The notes under the pieces were generated by a model. That model made no database searches. It saw nothing but the letters and a program-made list of their open reading frames with translations, and had not been told where the DNA came from. The position numbers and the translations under genes are program-made. DNA of 64,000 bases from Stenotrophomonas hibiscicola ATCC 19867 (GTDB lineage Bacteria > Pseudomonadota > Gammaproteobacteria > Xanthomonadales > Xanthomonadaceae), in NCBI RefSeq assembly GCF_000382065.1, contig NZ_KB907499.1, positions 109,631-173,630 of the forward strand. The letters run 5' to 3'. Of this stretch, positions 16,904 to 25,259 are shown one piece after another. Each line of letters starts with the position of its first letter. Within the stretch, counting starts at the first letter, position 1.

Positions 16904-19099
16904 TCAGTCCGATGAACCTGCGGCGCCCGTCCCCTGGCTCGCTGGCAGCAGGGAAGGCCGCTGATCAAACCACTCGCGTGCCTTGGCCAGGTGCCACTGG
17001 CGCTGGTCACCGTCCAGCTCGATGCCCGCACCCAGCAGCCCCCAGCGCAGATACAGGTCCCCGCGCTTGCGCTGGTCGAGCAGATCCAGCCGCGCGCGTA
17101 CCGACAGGCGATCGTTCTCGGCCTGCAGTCCATCGATGACCAGATGGCCTGGGCGCCAGCGCAGCGTTGCCTGTGCCTGTACCTGTCCGGAATCCAGCAG
17201 CGACAAGGTCCAGCGCGGGTAGTCGGTGCGCTCTGCGAACAGTGCAAGCAACGGACGGGCGTCGCTGAGATCCAGATCCGTGGTGGCGTCGACCTGGAAG
17301 GGCGACTGCGCATCGATGCGGCCACGCTTGAAGGCCACGCGGCCCTTCCATGCACTTGGGCGCTCTGTACCGGCCACCTGCACATTGCGCAGCTCCACGG
17401 TGGTGCCGGAGAGATCGAAATGACGTTCATCGAAGTCACCGCGGCGCAGGGTCGCGTTCACGCCGATATCGCCGCCCATTTCCAGTCCCGCCACCTTGGC
17501 ACTGGCGTTGCGCGCAAACAGCCGGGCCGTGCCATGACCGACGCGTCCATCGGTGTCGAGCGTGGCATCGCCGCTCAGGCTGCCGGTGCCTTGAAGCAGC
17601 CGCACCTGCGGCGAGCCGAGGTAGCGGTTGTAGGCCGTCAGATCAGGGATGGTGGCTTCACTGAAGCGCAGCTGCGCGCGTACCCCTTTGCGCAACTCCT
17701 GCAGGCGGCCATCGCCGGCCAGGTCCAGGGCCAGGTCACGGCCGTCGAACAGGCGCACGCCCTTGGCATCGGTTGGCTGCGCAGTGAATCGTGGCAGTCG
17801 GACAGCCAGCTGTGCCTGGCTGGGGCTGCCGGCCTTCAATACGCCATGGGCACTGGCCGTGCCCGCCAAGCGGACGCCGGCGACCTCGGCCACGGCCGCG
17901 GCCGCCGGGATGTCCACGGTGCTGCCTTCGATCAGTTCGCCGTTGCGCAGGCGCAGATCGGCTTTCAGCGTGCCGCCTCCGTCCAGCTGCAGCCACGGCT
18001 TGCGGACGAACAGGGCAGGGATCCAGTTGAGCGAAGTGAACGTCCATTCGCCGCGCACGGTACCAGAGCTGCGCTCCAGCAGCTGGGCAGGCTGCTGGAA
18101 GGGGATGTCCCGGCCACGGACGTGCAGTTCGGCATCCACTTCGCTGCCTGAGCCGGGTTTGGGCGGCAGGCGGGCCTGCAGGCGCAGGTCGTTGGCCACA
18201 TTGAGCTGCAGGGCCAGCACGCCGCGGTCGGGGGCGCCGTCACCCAGGTAGAGCGGCACCTGCCAGATTGCGCGGTCCCCGGGCTGCAGCTGGCCGTCGA
18301 TCAGGTGCAGCGCCAGTTGCAGGCGTCCGGGTATGGGCGCGCTGGAGATCTTCGGCGTTGTGGCATCCGTGTCCATGCGCACGCCCTGGCTGCGGGCGTC
18401 GACCTCGAGCTGGGCATGCAGCAGCTTCAGCTTGGCCAGACCAGGCGCCTGGTCCCGATAGTGGCGCGGATAGCTGAAGCGTGCGCTGAGATTCATGTCA
18501 CCCAGCAACTGCACACCGTCATAGCTGGTGTCCGCGTCGGCGAACGCAACTTCGGACTCGAAGAGCTCCGAAGGCCCGCCGCGTAGCTGCTTGAGGAAGC
18601 CCACCGTGCCGTGGCCCTTGCCGATGATCAGCAGCTTGCCAAAGCGTGCGCTGCGGATGCTGTCGCTGTGGATGGCGTCGAAACGCAGGGTCCAGCCGCG
18701 GTCACTGCGCGGCGGTGGCGGGATGGCTTCTTCGACGCGGCTGATCTCGGCGGAAACCCCCGTCGCCTGCAAGCGCGGAACCCGCACCTCGCGCTGGAAC
18801 AGGGGCAGCACCGCCAACCGGGCGCTGGCGCGCTCGGCATGCAGCGCGTAGACCGTGTGGTTCACGTGGCCGCGCATGTGCACGTTCCAGGCGATGACAT
18901 GGCCGGGCAGCAGCGTGATGGCCGGGCCGGTGGTCATCACGAACTTGTGCGGCTTGCGGTTGGTGACCTGATCGAACAACGGGGTATTGAGGAAGATGTT
19001 GCCGGCCAGCAGGTACAGCAGGTAGACGCCCAGCAGGACGTAGGCAGGAACGCGCCACCGTCGAAGCCGGTGCGGGATGTGCACGGAAACAGGAGGCAT
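16904..19099 (-). CDS. AsmA-like / translocation-domain membrane-anchored protein
   Basis: This 731-residue protein has one N-terminal membrane anchor (VPAYVLLGVYLLYLLAGNIF, about 17-36). It is followed by a very long stretch of beta-rich periplasmic sequence in which segments such as GTASAHGVLKAG and GTGSLSGDATLDTDGRVG recur, the look of AsmA/DUF748-type proteins. Such proteins are linked to lipid transfer or outer-membrane homeostasis between the two membranes. No enzymatic motif. Same strand as tspO, 72 bp upstream of it, and divergent from the acetyltransferase. Confidence 0.7.
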   Translation of the reverse strand: MPPVSVHIPHRLRRWRVPAYVLLGVYLLYLLAGNIFLNTPLFDQVTNRKPHKFVMTTGPAITLLPGHVIAWNVHMRGHVNHTVYALHAERASARLAVLPLFQREVRVPRLQATGVSAEISRVEEAIPPPPRSDRGWTLRFDAIHSDSIRSARFGKLLIIGKGHGTVGFLKQLRGGPSELFESEVAFADADTSYDGVQLLGDMNLSARFSYPRHYRDQAPGLAKLKLLHAQLEVDARSQGVRMDTDATTPKISSAPIPGRLQLALHLIDGQLQPGDRAIWQVPLYLGDGAPDRGVLALQLNVANDLRLQARLPPKPGSGSEVDAELHVRGRDIPFQQPAQLLERSSGTVRGEWTFTSLNWIPALFVRKPWLQLDGGGTLKADLRLRNGELIEGSTVDIPAAAAVAEVAGVRLAGTASAHGVLKAGSPSQAQLAVRLPRFTAQPTDAKGVRLFDGRDLALDLAGDGRLQELRKGVRAQLRFSEATIPDLTAYNRYLGSPQVRLLQGTGSLSGDATLDTDGRVGHGTARLFARNASAKVAGLEMGGDIGVNATLRRGDFDERHFDLSGTTVELRNVQVAGTERPSAWKGRVAFKRGRIDAQSPFQVDATTDLDLSDARPLLALFAERTDYPRWTLSLLDSGQVQAQATLRWRPGHLVIDGLQAENDRLSVRARLDLLDQRKRGDLYLRWGLLGAGIELDGDQRQWHLAKAREWFDQRPSLLPASQGTGAAGSSD

Positions 19100-19231
19100 C
19101 TACTGCTCTGAGGGCCGGAATTCCCACAACTATTGCGGAACCGATGGCGGTGGCGCGTGAAGCGGCTACGGGGCGGAGGCTTGATTCTGGTAGTGTCCGG
19201 CCTGGTCACCAGCTCGGATACGTGGAGTCGC

Positions 19232-19711
19232 ATGGAAATTCGACCGGCCAGGGAAAGTGAGTTCAACGCCATGTGGGGCATGTTCAAGGCAGCGGTTGCG
19301 ACGTGGGATGCGCTGCCTTTTGGCGGTTCTTTCAAGGTCGAAACGTTTCGCGCGCATTGGCTCCTGCCGCAGACACCTTATGTGGCCGTTCTGCGGAGCC
19401 GTGTGGTGGGCATGTACAAGATGGGCCCGAACTACCCCGATCTGGGGGCGCATGTGGCCAGCGCCACGTATGTGGTGGATGCACCGGCACAAGGGCAAGG
19501 TGTGGGCCGGGCGCTGGTGGAGCACAGCCTGGAGCGGGCGAGGGCGGAAGGGTTCCTGGCCATGCAGTTCAATTACGTGGTCAGTACCAATGGCCCGGCC
19601 GTGGCGTTGTATCGGAAGCTGGGGTTTGCGGTAGTGGGGACGCTGCCACAGGCGTTCCGGCACCGGGAATTGGGGCTGGTGGACGTCTTTGTGATGCACC
19701 GGTTCCTGTAG
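19232..19711 (+). CDS. GNAT family N-acetyltransferase
   Basis: This 159-residue protein shows the acetyl-CoA binding motif A (VVDAPAQGQGVGRALVEHSL, about residues 87-106, Q-x-x-G-x-G/A) and motif B (VSTNGPAVALYRKLGFAVVG). The acceptor substrate is unknown; small-molecule or protein N-acetylation are both possible. The ATG at 19232 matches the normal GNAT start (MEIRPARESEF); an open frame back to 19133 has no support. It stands alone, divergent from the AsmA-like gene. Confidence 0.88.
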   Translation: MEIRPARESEFNAMWGMFKAAVATWDALPFGGSFKVETFRAHWLLPQTPYVAVLRSRVVGMYKMGPNYPDLGAHVASATYVVDAPAQGQGVGRALVEHSLERARAEGFLAMQFNYVVSTNGPAVALYRKLGFAVVGTLPQAFRHRELGLVDVFVMHRFL

Positions 19712-19835
19712 CGGGAACAGGGCGGCGTCACAAAAAAGTGCGGTTGGCGTGGCCAACGTGGCGCGCTGAGATTCAAGGCTCCCGCTGACGCCGGCATCAC
19801 GCCAGCTGCATCAATAATTCGGCCCTTCGCGACAC

Positions 19836-19854
19836 TCGCTGGCAGCGCCAGCGA
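19836..19854. promoter_or_regulatory. Perfect 8-bp inverted repeat upstream of alkylsulfatase
   Basis: TCGCTGGC-AGC-GCCAGCGA lies 71 bp before the sulfatase start and 124 bp after the acetyltransferase stop. It could be an operator for the sulfatase operon or, less likely because there is no T tract, a terminator of the acetyltransferase gene. Confidence 0.4.
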
Positions 19855-19924
19855 CTTCCGATGTAGGTCGCTCCCTTCATCGAAAGCTCATCACTCGGCC
19901 AACGTCAATCGAAGGAACGCAAAG

Positions 19925-21940
19925 ATGAACAACGGCGCGCGCATGCCTCGTGGATGTGTCCTGGGCATCCTGATGGCTTCCACGCTGCTCGACTCCGGCA
20001 CTGCACTGGGTTCCAGTACCGGCACTTCGCAGCGCCCCCCGCCTGCAAGCGCGAGCAGGGCTACCGAAGACATCAACCGTCGTGTGCTCTCCCAGCTCGA
20101 TTTCAGTGATCGTGCAGACTTCGATTCGGCCAATCGCGGATTGATCGCGCCGTTTGACGGGATCATCCGTGGCGACAAGGGGCAAGTCATATGGGACATG
20201 CACTCCTACGCATTCCTGCAGGATGAAACATCACCGGCTACCGTGAACCCCAGCCTGTGGCGGCAGGAGCGCCTGAACCGCATAGCAGGACTCTTCAAGG
20301 TGACCGACCACGTGTACCAGGTGCGCGGACTGGACCTGTCGAACATGACCATTATTGAGACAGCCAAAGGCCTGGTCATCATCGACCCCCTTGTCTCGAC
20401 GGAGACGGCCAAGGCGGCGCTGGATCTCTATCGGGCCCATGTAGGGAAACTGCCCGTCAAGGCAGTGATCTACTCGCACTCCCATGTTGATCACTACGGG
20501 GGCGTGAAGGGAGTCGTCGACGAGCGTGACGTCCAGCGGGGAAGCGTGCGGATCTATGCGCCGGCAGGTTTCATGGAACATGCAGTTTCCGAGAACGTCT
20601 ATGCCGGCAATGCCATGACCCGTCGCGCGCAGTACATGTACGGCGCGCTGCTGCCCAAGGGGGCTCAAGGCCAGGTGGGTGCAGGCTTGGGCAAAACGAC
20701 CTCGCGCGGTACTGTAAGCCTGATCGCGCCAACCGATATCATCGGCTCCACCGGGCAGGCGGTGGAAAGCGTGACGATTGATGGCCTGCAGCTCGAGTTC
20801 CAGCTGACGCCAGGCACGGAGGCGCCAGCGGAGATGAATATCTATGTGCCGCAGTATCGCGCCCTCGGCATCGCGGAAAACGCAACGAGAACCCAGCACA
20901 ACGTGCTGACCATTCGTGGCGCCCAGGTTCGGGATCCGAAAGTCTGGTCGGAGTATCTGGACCAGACCATCAGCCGCTATGCCGCCCGTTCGGATGTGGT
21001 GTTCGCGCAGCACCATTGGCCCACATGGGGCGGGGCGGAGATCACCACGTTCCTGTCCGACCAGCGGGACATGTACCGGTATATTCACGACCAGACATTG
21101 CGGCTGGCCAACCGCGGCATGACGCCACTGGAAATTGCCGACACCCTGAAAGAACTGCCCGAGCCGCTGGGAAAGCGCTGGTACAGCCGCGGGTACTACG
21201 GCACGCTTTCACACAATGTGAGAGCGGTCTACCAGCGCTATCTCGGCTACTACGACGGGAACCCTGCCAATCTGAATCCGCTGCCACCGTCGGACGTCGC
21301 GCGGCGCTACGTTGATTTCATGGGCGGCGAATCGGCATTACTTGAGAAGGCACGGCGTTCTTTTGACCAGGGTGATTATCGCTGGGTCGCTGAAGTAGCC
21401 AAGCACATCGTGTTCGCCAATCCGGATTCGCGCGAAGGACGCGCACTCCTGGCCGACGCATTGGAGCAGATGGGATACCAGAGCGAGGCGGGCACATGGC
21501 GCAACGCCATGTTGATGGGAGCACTTGAACTGCGCGATGGCGTACCGAAGGGCGGTGCTACCACCGCGTCACCTGACGTATTGAAGGCCATGACAGTCGG
21601 CATGCTGTTCGACTACCTCGCCATACGCCTGGACGGGCCTGCGGCTGCAAGGGCAGGGAACGCCAGCATTGCCTGGATCATTCCCGAATCCAAGGAACGC
21701 TACTTGGTGACGCTGCGGTCGGGCGCGCTCTCCTATCGGCCCCTCGCTGACCAGGACCAGGCAGATGCGACCGTGGAGCTTCCCCGGAGCACACTCAACC
21801 AGCTTGTCATGGGCGCACAGCCGGCGCGCGAGCTGCTGGCCGGGCCGGCCGTGAAGCTGCGTGGCAAGCGATCCGCAGTCGAGAGCCTGTTCGCGAACGT
21901 GGAAACGTTCGATGTCATGTTCAACATCGTGACCCCATGA
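19925..21940 (+). CDS. Secreted alkyl/aryl-sulfatase, metallo-beta-lactamase fold (SdsA1-like)
   Basis: This 671-residue protein has a probable signal peptide (CVLGILMASTLLDSGTALGS) and the zinc-binding motif HSHVDH at 185-190, followed by downstream metal ligands. The C-terminal part (FDYLAIRLDGPAAARAGNAS onward) matches the SCP2-like domain of alkylsulfatases that binds the alkyl chain. These enzymes hydrolyse primary alkyl sulfates such as dodecyl sulfate in the periplasm, releasing alcohol and sulfate. AAGGA is 8 nt before the ATG. It overlaps the next gene by 4 nt. Confidence 0.92.
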   Translation: MNNGARMPRGCVLGILMASTLLDSGTALGSSTGTSQRPPPASASRATEDINRRVLSQLDFSDRADFDSANRGLIAPFDGIIRGDKGQVIWDMHSYAFLQDETSPATVNPSLWRQERLNRIAGLFKVTDHVYQVRGLDLSNMTIIETAKGLVIIDPLVSTETAKAALDLYRAHVGKLPVKAVIYSHSHVDHYGGVKGVVDERDVQRGSVRIYAPAGFMEHAVSENVYAGNAMTRRAQYMYGALLPKGAQGQVGAGLGKTTSRGTVSLIAPTDIIGSTGQAVESVTIDGLQLEFQLTPGTEAPAEMNIYVPQYRALGIAENATRTQHNVLTIRGAQVRDPKVWSEYLDQTISRYAARSDVVFAQHHWPTWGGAEITTFLSDQRDMYRYIHDQTLRLANRGMTPLEIADTLKELPEPLGKRWYSRGYYGTLSHNVRAVYQRYLGYYDGNPANLNPLPPSDVARRYVDFMGGESALLEKARRSFDQGDYRWVAEVAKHIVFANPDSREGRALLADALEQMGYQSEAGTWRNAMLMGALELRDGVPKGGATTASPDVLKAMTVGMLFDYLAIRLDGPAAARAGNASIAWIIPESKERYLVTLRSGALSYRPLADQDQADATVELPRSTLNQLVMGAQPARELLAGPAVKLRGKRSAVESLFANVETFDVMFNIVTP

Positions 21941-22839
21941 ACTCCTACCTCCGTCCTCTGGCCACATTTGCCGTTGCGCTTGCGGCATTCGGGATGAATG
22001 CCGATGCGCGCGCCGATGGAGCGCGCGATTGGGAGAACGTGCCAGTAGATACCAACCTGCTGTTCGTCTACTACACGTATGCGCGCAACGAAATCGCGTT
22101 CGACCCCTCGCTTCCGGTCGATGGCGCCCGGATTGAATCCCAGCTGGGAATCATTCGCTATGCGCGCACCTTCGCTCTGGGCGACCGCATCGCGGGCATC
22201 CAGGTCTTGGCACCCTATGGCAAGGTAACCGGCGGTATCGGTGGCACACCGCTACGCACATCCGCCTCCGGTATGGGCGATGCCACCGGGATCTTCCTGG
22301 TCAACGTGTTCGGGGCGCCTGCGCTCACGCCGCAGGAATTCCGGGACTGGGAAGCGGGCGCCTACCTGACCGCGTCCGTGGGCGTGACCGCGCCCACGGG
22401 CAGCTATGCCCGGGATTCCATCCTGAATCTGGGGAAAAACCGCTGGTCCTACAAGCCTCAGTTGGCCTATGGGTTGCCTCTGGCTGAAGGGACACTGCTG
22501 GCCATCAACGGCAACGTTCAATTCTATGGTGATGCGGAAAGGCCAGGAGAGGCTGCGTTGGAGCAGAAGCCGCTCTACGGATTGGATCTGCATCTGAGCA
22601 AAGATGTGGGTGAGCGGGTCTGGCTGTCGATGGATGCCAATTACGCGTACGGCGGCAGGAGCGGCTCCGGCGGCGTATGGAAAGACAACGGCCAGCGGAC
22701 CTTGAAGATGGGCGTGAGCGGCAATTACGCGTTTTCACCTCGAGTCGGGTTGAGCGTATCGGCCAATCGCACCGTTCTGAGGCGGGATGTCACACCAGCA
22801 GCGACGACTGTGTCGGTCAACTGCAGCTTTGTGTTCTGA
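21937..22839 (+). CDS. Outer-membrane protein, MetA-pathway-of-phenol-degradation family
   Basis: This 300-residue protein has a signal peptide (to about ADARA), alternating beta-strand segments and a terminal Phe (VNCSFVF), all expected of an outer-membrane beta barrel. The segments ASVGVTAPTGSY and NRWSYKPQLAYG are typical of the PF13557-type family found next to catabolic genes, where they are thought to pass hydrophobic substrates. The ATGA overlap with the sulfatase stop makes a two-gene operon, so alkyl sulfate or alcohol uptake is the likely job (inference). Confidence 0.85.
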   Translation: MNSYLRPLATFAVALAAFGMNADARADGARDWENVPVDTNLLFVYYTYARNEIAFDPSLPVDGARIESQLGIIRYARTFALGDRIAGIQVLAPYGKVTGGIGGTPLRTSASGMGDATGIFLVNVFGAPALTPQEFRDWEAGAYLTASVGVTAPTGSYARDSILNLGKNRWSYKPQLAYGLPLAEGTLLAINGNVQFYGDAERPGEAALEQKPLYGLDLHLSKDVGERVWLSMDANYAYGGRSGSGGVWKDNGQRTLKMGVSGNYAFSPRVGLSVSANRTVLRRDVTPAATTVSVNCSFVF

Positions 22840-23224
22840 GGCGGCGCCGCGCTCATCCGTGACAGACGGGAGCGCGGGGCGTCGGCATTAACGTGACGCA
22901 TCACGGCCATCGGGTGGCGATGGTCGCGGGGCGCCCGAAATCCTTGGTCCTGAACGCAAAGGGCCACGCGCATGCGCGACTGGAACCCCCGAAGTCTCGG
23001 TATCAAGCCGCCGCAAGCAGCTATTCCGGACGGGCGCAGCCCTCGCACGGCCACGGCAGGCATGCTGAACGGGGTCTCGGGTGCTCGGCGGCCAGCCCAG
23101 CAGAGGCGCAGGAGCGGTAGAGTGAGGGGAACTTCGATCAAGAGCCGTAATCGCCAGGATCGGGACGGTTACATGCCGCCGCAGGGCGGTGTCTGAGGTA
23201 AGAGAAGCTCACAACGGCTTCCCG
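22840..23224. other. Non-coding stretch before dif
   Basis: A G+C-rich inverted repeat at about 22846-22882, without a T tract, may end the sulfatase transcript. The left copy of a 20-bp direct repeat follows at 22886. A frame at 22972-23196 (74 codons, ending DGYMPPQGGV) lacks a Shine-Dalgarno and looks like a repeated xanthomonad intergenic sequence, not a gene; that last point is from memory and not verified. No other feature seen. Confidence 0.4.
22886..22905 (+). repeat. 20-bp direct repeat, left copy (CATTAACGTGACGCATCACG)
   Basis: This sequence matches 27099-27118 in 19 of 20 bases, in the same orientation. The two copies bracket dif and the low-G+C gene group. The inner part is close to a palindrome (CGTGACGC/GCATCACG). 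It may be a duplication made on insertion or an attachment-type site; a shared regulator site is the alternative, but this copy is not in front of any gene. Confidence 0.6.
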
Positions 23225-23252
23225 TCTGAACATAATATACATTATGCGAAAT
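23225..23252 (-). other. dif: XerCD recombination site dif (28 bp)
   Basis: The core AACATAATATACATTATGCG (23229-23248) is exactly the reverse complement of the E. coli dif core. Read on the - strand, the XerC arm is ATTTCGCATAA (23252-23242), the centre TGTATA and the XerD arm TTATGTTCAGA (23235-23225). The gammaproteobacterial consensus ends TTATGTTAAAT, so I count 25 of 28 matches, all mismatches in the last four bases of the XerD arm. KOPS-type octamers point to it from both sides. The altered outer arm could mean a hybrid att site left by a filamentous phage. Confidence 0.85.
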
Positions 23253-23366
23253 GTCTTATCGGCCTTGGCACGATTCGTCGGCTCCGAGTGGCAATGGCTG
23301 GGCCCTGGCTCGGCTCTTGCCTGCGCCCTCAGTCCCCGGTCAAGGATGAGATCGCGGCATGATTGA
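23244..23366 (+). CDS. Possible 40-residue ORF starting inside dif
   Basis: The ATG lies in the XerC arm of dif and the frame reads MRNVLSALARFVGSEWQWLG with further basic residues before TGA. There is no Shine-Dalgarno and no recognised family. Reading frames that open in the attachment site are common where phages integrate at dif, so this is most likely element-derived sequence and probably not an expressed gene. Confidence 0.2.
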   Translation: MRNVLSALARFVGSEWQWLGPGSALACALSPRSRMRSRHD

Positions 23367-23535
23367 GTTTGACCCCGCGCCACCGTATCGACTTGACCGG
23401 CCCTTGGGCCGGTTTTTCTTTCCTCGGTGATCGTCTGATCACGCCCGAAGGCCGCGAGCTGCTTCCCGAAGATCTGGCCTAGCTGTCGCTCGCCGCCTGT
23501 CAGGCACAAGAGCGGCTTACTCCCTTACGCTCTCG
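23359..23535 (+). pseudogene. Decayed small phage-type gene (resembles DUF3653 proteins)
   Basis: An ATG at 23359 begins MIEFDPAPPYR. The continuing sense lies in another frame: RIDLTGPWAGFSFLGDRLIT, then PEGRELLPEDLA, then TAG, then LSLAACQAQERL. The pattern (W-x-G-F, L-I-T-P-E-G-R, P-E-D-L-A-W) is that of the small xanthomonad phage proteins annotated DUF3653, as I remember them. The frame change is explained if a tandem TATCG was lost, and the TAG stands where Trp is expected. The 3' end overlaps the ATPase stop. The family call is from memory. Confidence 0.4.
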
Positions 23536-25259
23536 ATGAGCATATGGCGAATGGTCCGATTCTCCAGCTTAGAAACAATGGGGCTACTGTCATCTACGTT
23601 TTCGTGAATGTGCATGCCCTCGTTGTAGATAATTCCCAGGAGGTAGATCGTGTCGTCAACGTCGACACCGTTCTCGACGGCAAAATCCAGCTTCTTCTTT
23701 GTCATGAACTTGTCGATGAAATCCGATTTCTGAGCCTGACCTTGGATCGCGTCATGGGCAATCTTCTCAATTCTGACACGAACAAAGCAGCAGACCGCAA
23801 ATGGATCATAGTTGTCCGATTCGTTGACGTACTTGTTCCACTCCGCTTCTGTGTAAGCATGAAATGCGCTCGAATCTCCCCAGGACTCCTTCAGGCCGAG
23901 AGCCTGGAACTGTGCCGTTACGTCAACCGGCGACGGATCATAGTGCAGATAGTGGCGACTAATGTCTTCTTTAATGGATGGATCTTCACGCTTTGCGATA
24001 AGGGCGCGAAAGTCCTTGTTGATGGTCGGCTTGGACTTCTTTAGGAAATAGATCTTCTGACTAGCGAACGTGAAGTTCTTAAAGTAGTAAGGATTCAGGT
24101 GCGTAAGAATCAATGGATACATGTTCCTTTGTTTCTCGCGAACCTTCTTGATAAGCCTGGTGATGTAGTACTGGACCGCTACGAGATTGGCGTCGTCCAG
24201 GTAGTCAAACACCTCGTCAATGACGAGGATGATGTCGCGCGACGAGATGGATCGCTCAATCTTCCTCAGCTCCGCCGCAAAGCACAGAGAGTCACGCTGG
24301 CCATTAGATATATGCAGGGCTGGCGGGAAAGAGACGACGAGACTCCCATTGCGCTCAGCAGGCCTGACCCTCTTCCATGTGGAACCGAACGCCTTGATGA
24401 TGTCGTCAAAGCTCTCCTTTTCGTTGACATACGAGAGATACCTGCACGCTTCCTTGAACGCCTTCTTGTTACCCAGGTAGGTCAGCGCCACTTGCAGGCC
24501 CGAGAGCAGAGCGTCGATACGGGCTTGGGCGGGGCCGGCGGCCATCGCCAAGAGATCAGCCAACGCCTTGACGGCGTCAATCGCTTCAAGGCGGAGCGCG
24601 AGGGCATCACTAGCCCATGCTCGTATTTCGTCGACGGTTCCGGCCTGAGCCTGAAGCAATGCAGTCACCTCTTCAATGTCCTTTTGAATGCGAACGCCCG
24701 TCATCTTGTCCATCACGCCATACAGATCAATCAAGCCGTCGGCTAGCGCTGGGTTCCCGAGTGTCTTGCTGAGGTTCTGGAAGGCCTTGCCGGATGGCCC
24801 AAAGCGAGTGCGCATCTCCATTACGTCGTAGGCGTGTTTTGCCTTGGCGGGAATCGTCTGGACCAGCACCAAGTCGCTGATATCCAGTGACGCTGTTGCG
24901 GTCGTGAACCTGCCTAAGTTGTGCTTGGTGACCTTCGCCCGAAGGCGGCTGGCGATCACATGGACATCAAAGGATGCCGCAATTCCGTTGCAGCCCCCAT
25001 CTGCAACGAGGGTGGAAATTTCGCCATTCTTCCTAATTGTGAGGGTCAGTTTTGGGGCGAGCGATTCATCTCCAAGGTGGATCTGATCTTTTGGAAGCTC
25101 TAACCTCTTGGTCTTGAGCGCGGCGAACGCCGCGGCAAGCGAGCTTTTGCCGAATCCATTTGGAGCGACAAGGAGTGACGGCTTGTTAGGAATAATGTCG
25201 AGTTGAAACGTGGAGTCCTTGATGCCCCTAATGTTCTCTATGGCTATAGATTTAATCAT
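23517..25259 (-). CDS. SMC/ABC-type AAA ATPase of dif-adjacent island
   Basis: This 580-residue protein starts MIKSIAIENIRGIKDSTFQL and has Walker A APNGFGKSS (about 32-40), an ABC-signature-like ISNGQRDSL and Walker B IILVIDEVFDYLDD, with a helical middle region. This is the RecF/OLD/SMC-like layout common in anti-phage systems. The C-terminal 150 residues show no nuclease motif that I recognise. Codon third positions are clearly richer in A/T than in flanking genes, which suggests transfer. No partner overlaps it; the next gene upstream is 319 bp away. Function in DNA repair or defence is inference. Confidence 0.8.
   Translation of the reverse strand: MIKSIAIENIRGIKDSTFQLDIIPNKPSLLVAPNGFGKSSLAAAFAALKTKRLELPKDQIHLGDESLAPKLTLTIRKNGEISTLVADGGCNGIAASFDVHVIASRLRAKVTKHNLGRFTTATASLDISDLVLVQTIPAKAKHAYDVMEMRTRFGPSGKAFQNLSKTLGNPALADGLIDLYGVMDKMTGVRIQKDIEEVTALLQAQAGTVDEIRAWASDALALRLEAIDAVKALADLLAMAAGPAQARIDALLSGLQVALTYLGNKKAFKEACRYLSYVNEKESFDDIIKAFGSTWKRVRPAERNGSLVVSFPPALHISNGQRDSLCFAAELRKIERSISSRDIILVIDEVFDYLDDANLVAVQYYITRLIKKVREKQRNMYPLILTHLNPYYFKNFTFASQKIYFLKKSKPTINKDFRALIAKREDPSIKEDISRHYLHYDPSPVDVTAQFQALGLKESWGDSSAFHAYTEAEWNKYVNESDNYDPFAVCCFVRVRIEKIAHDAIQGQAQKSDFIDKFMTKKKLDFAVENGVDVDDTIYLLGIIYNEGMHIHENVDDSSPIVSKLENRTIRHMLIESVRE

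Larger units (their letters stand above)
2568..21658 (+). other. Left-arm KOPS-type octamers GGGNAGGG (8 copies, + strand only)
   Basis: Copies starting at 2568, 7694, 13579, 15796, 16213, 16709, 18013 and 21651 were found by reading the sequence. No copy was found on the - strand in this arm. FtsK translocase reads this octamer and is steered toward dif, so the copies point rightward to 23225. Some lie inside genes and some between them. The entry covers the range; only the 8-bp sites are meant. Confidence 0.7.

Noticed and set aside
22972-23196. A 74-codon frame before dif
   Set aside because: No Shine-Dalgarno and low-complexity Arg/Gln content. It resembles repeated intergenic sequence and is not called a gene.
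23396-23422. Hairpin ACCGGCCC-TT-GGGCCGGT followed by a T-rich tract, looking like a terminator
   Set aside because: It falls inside the decayed phage-type gene, where the same bases encode GPWAGFSF. It could still act as a terminator now, but I do not count it as designed for that.
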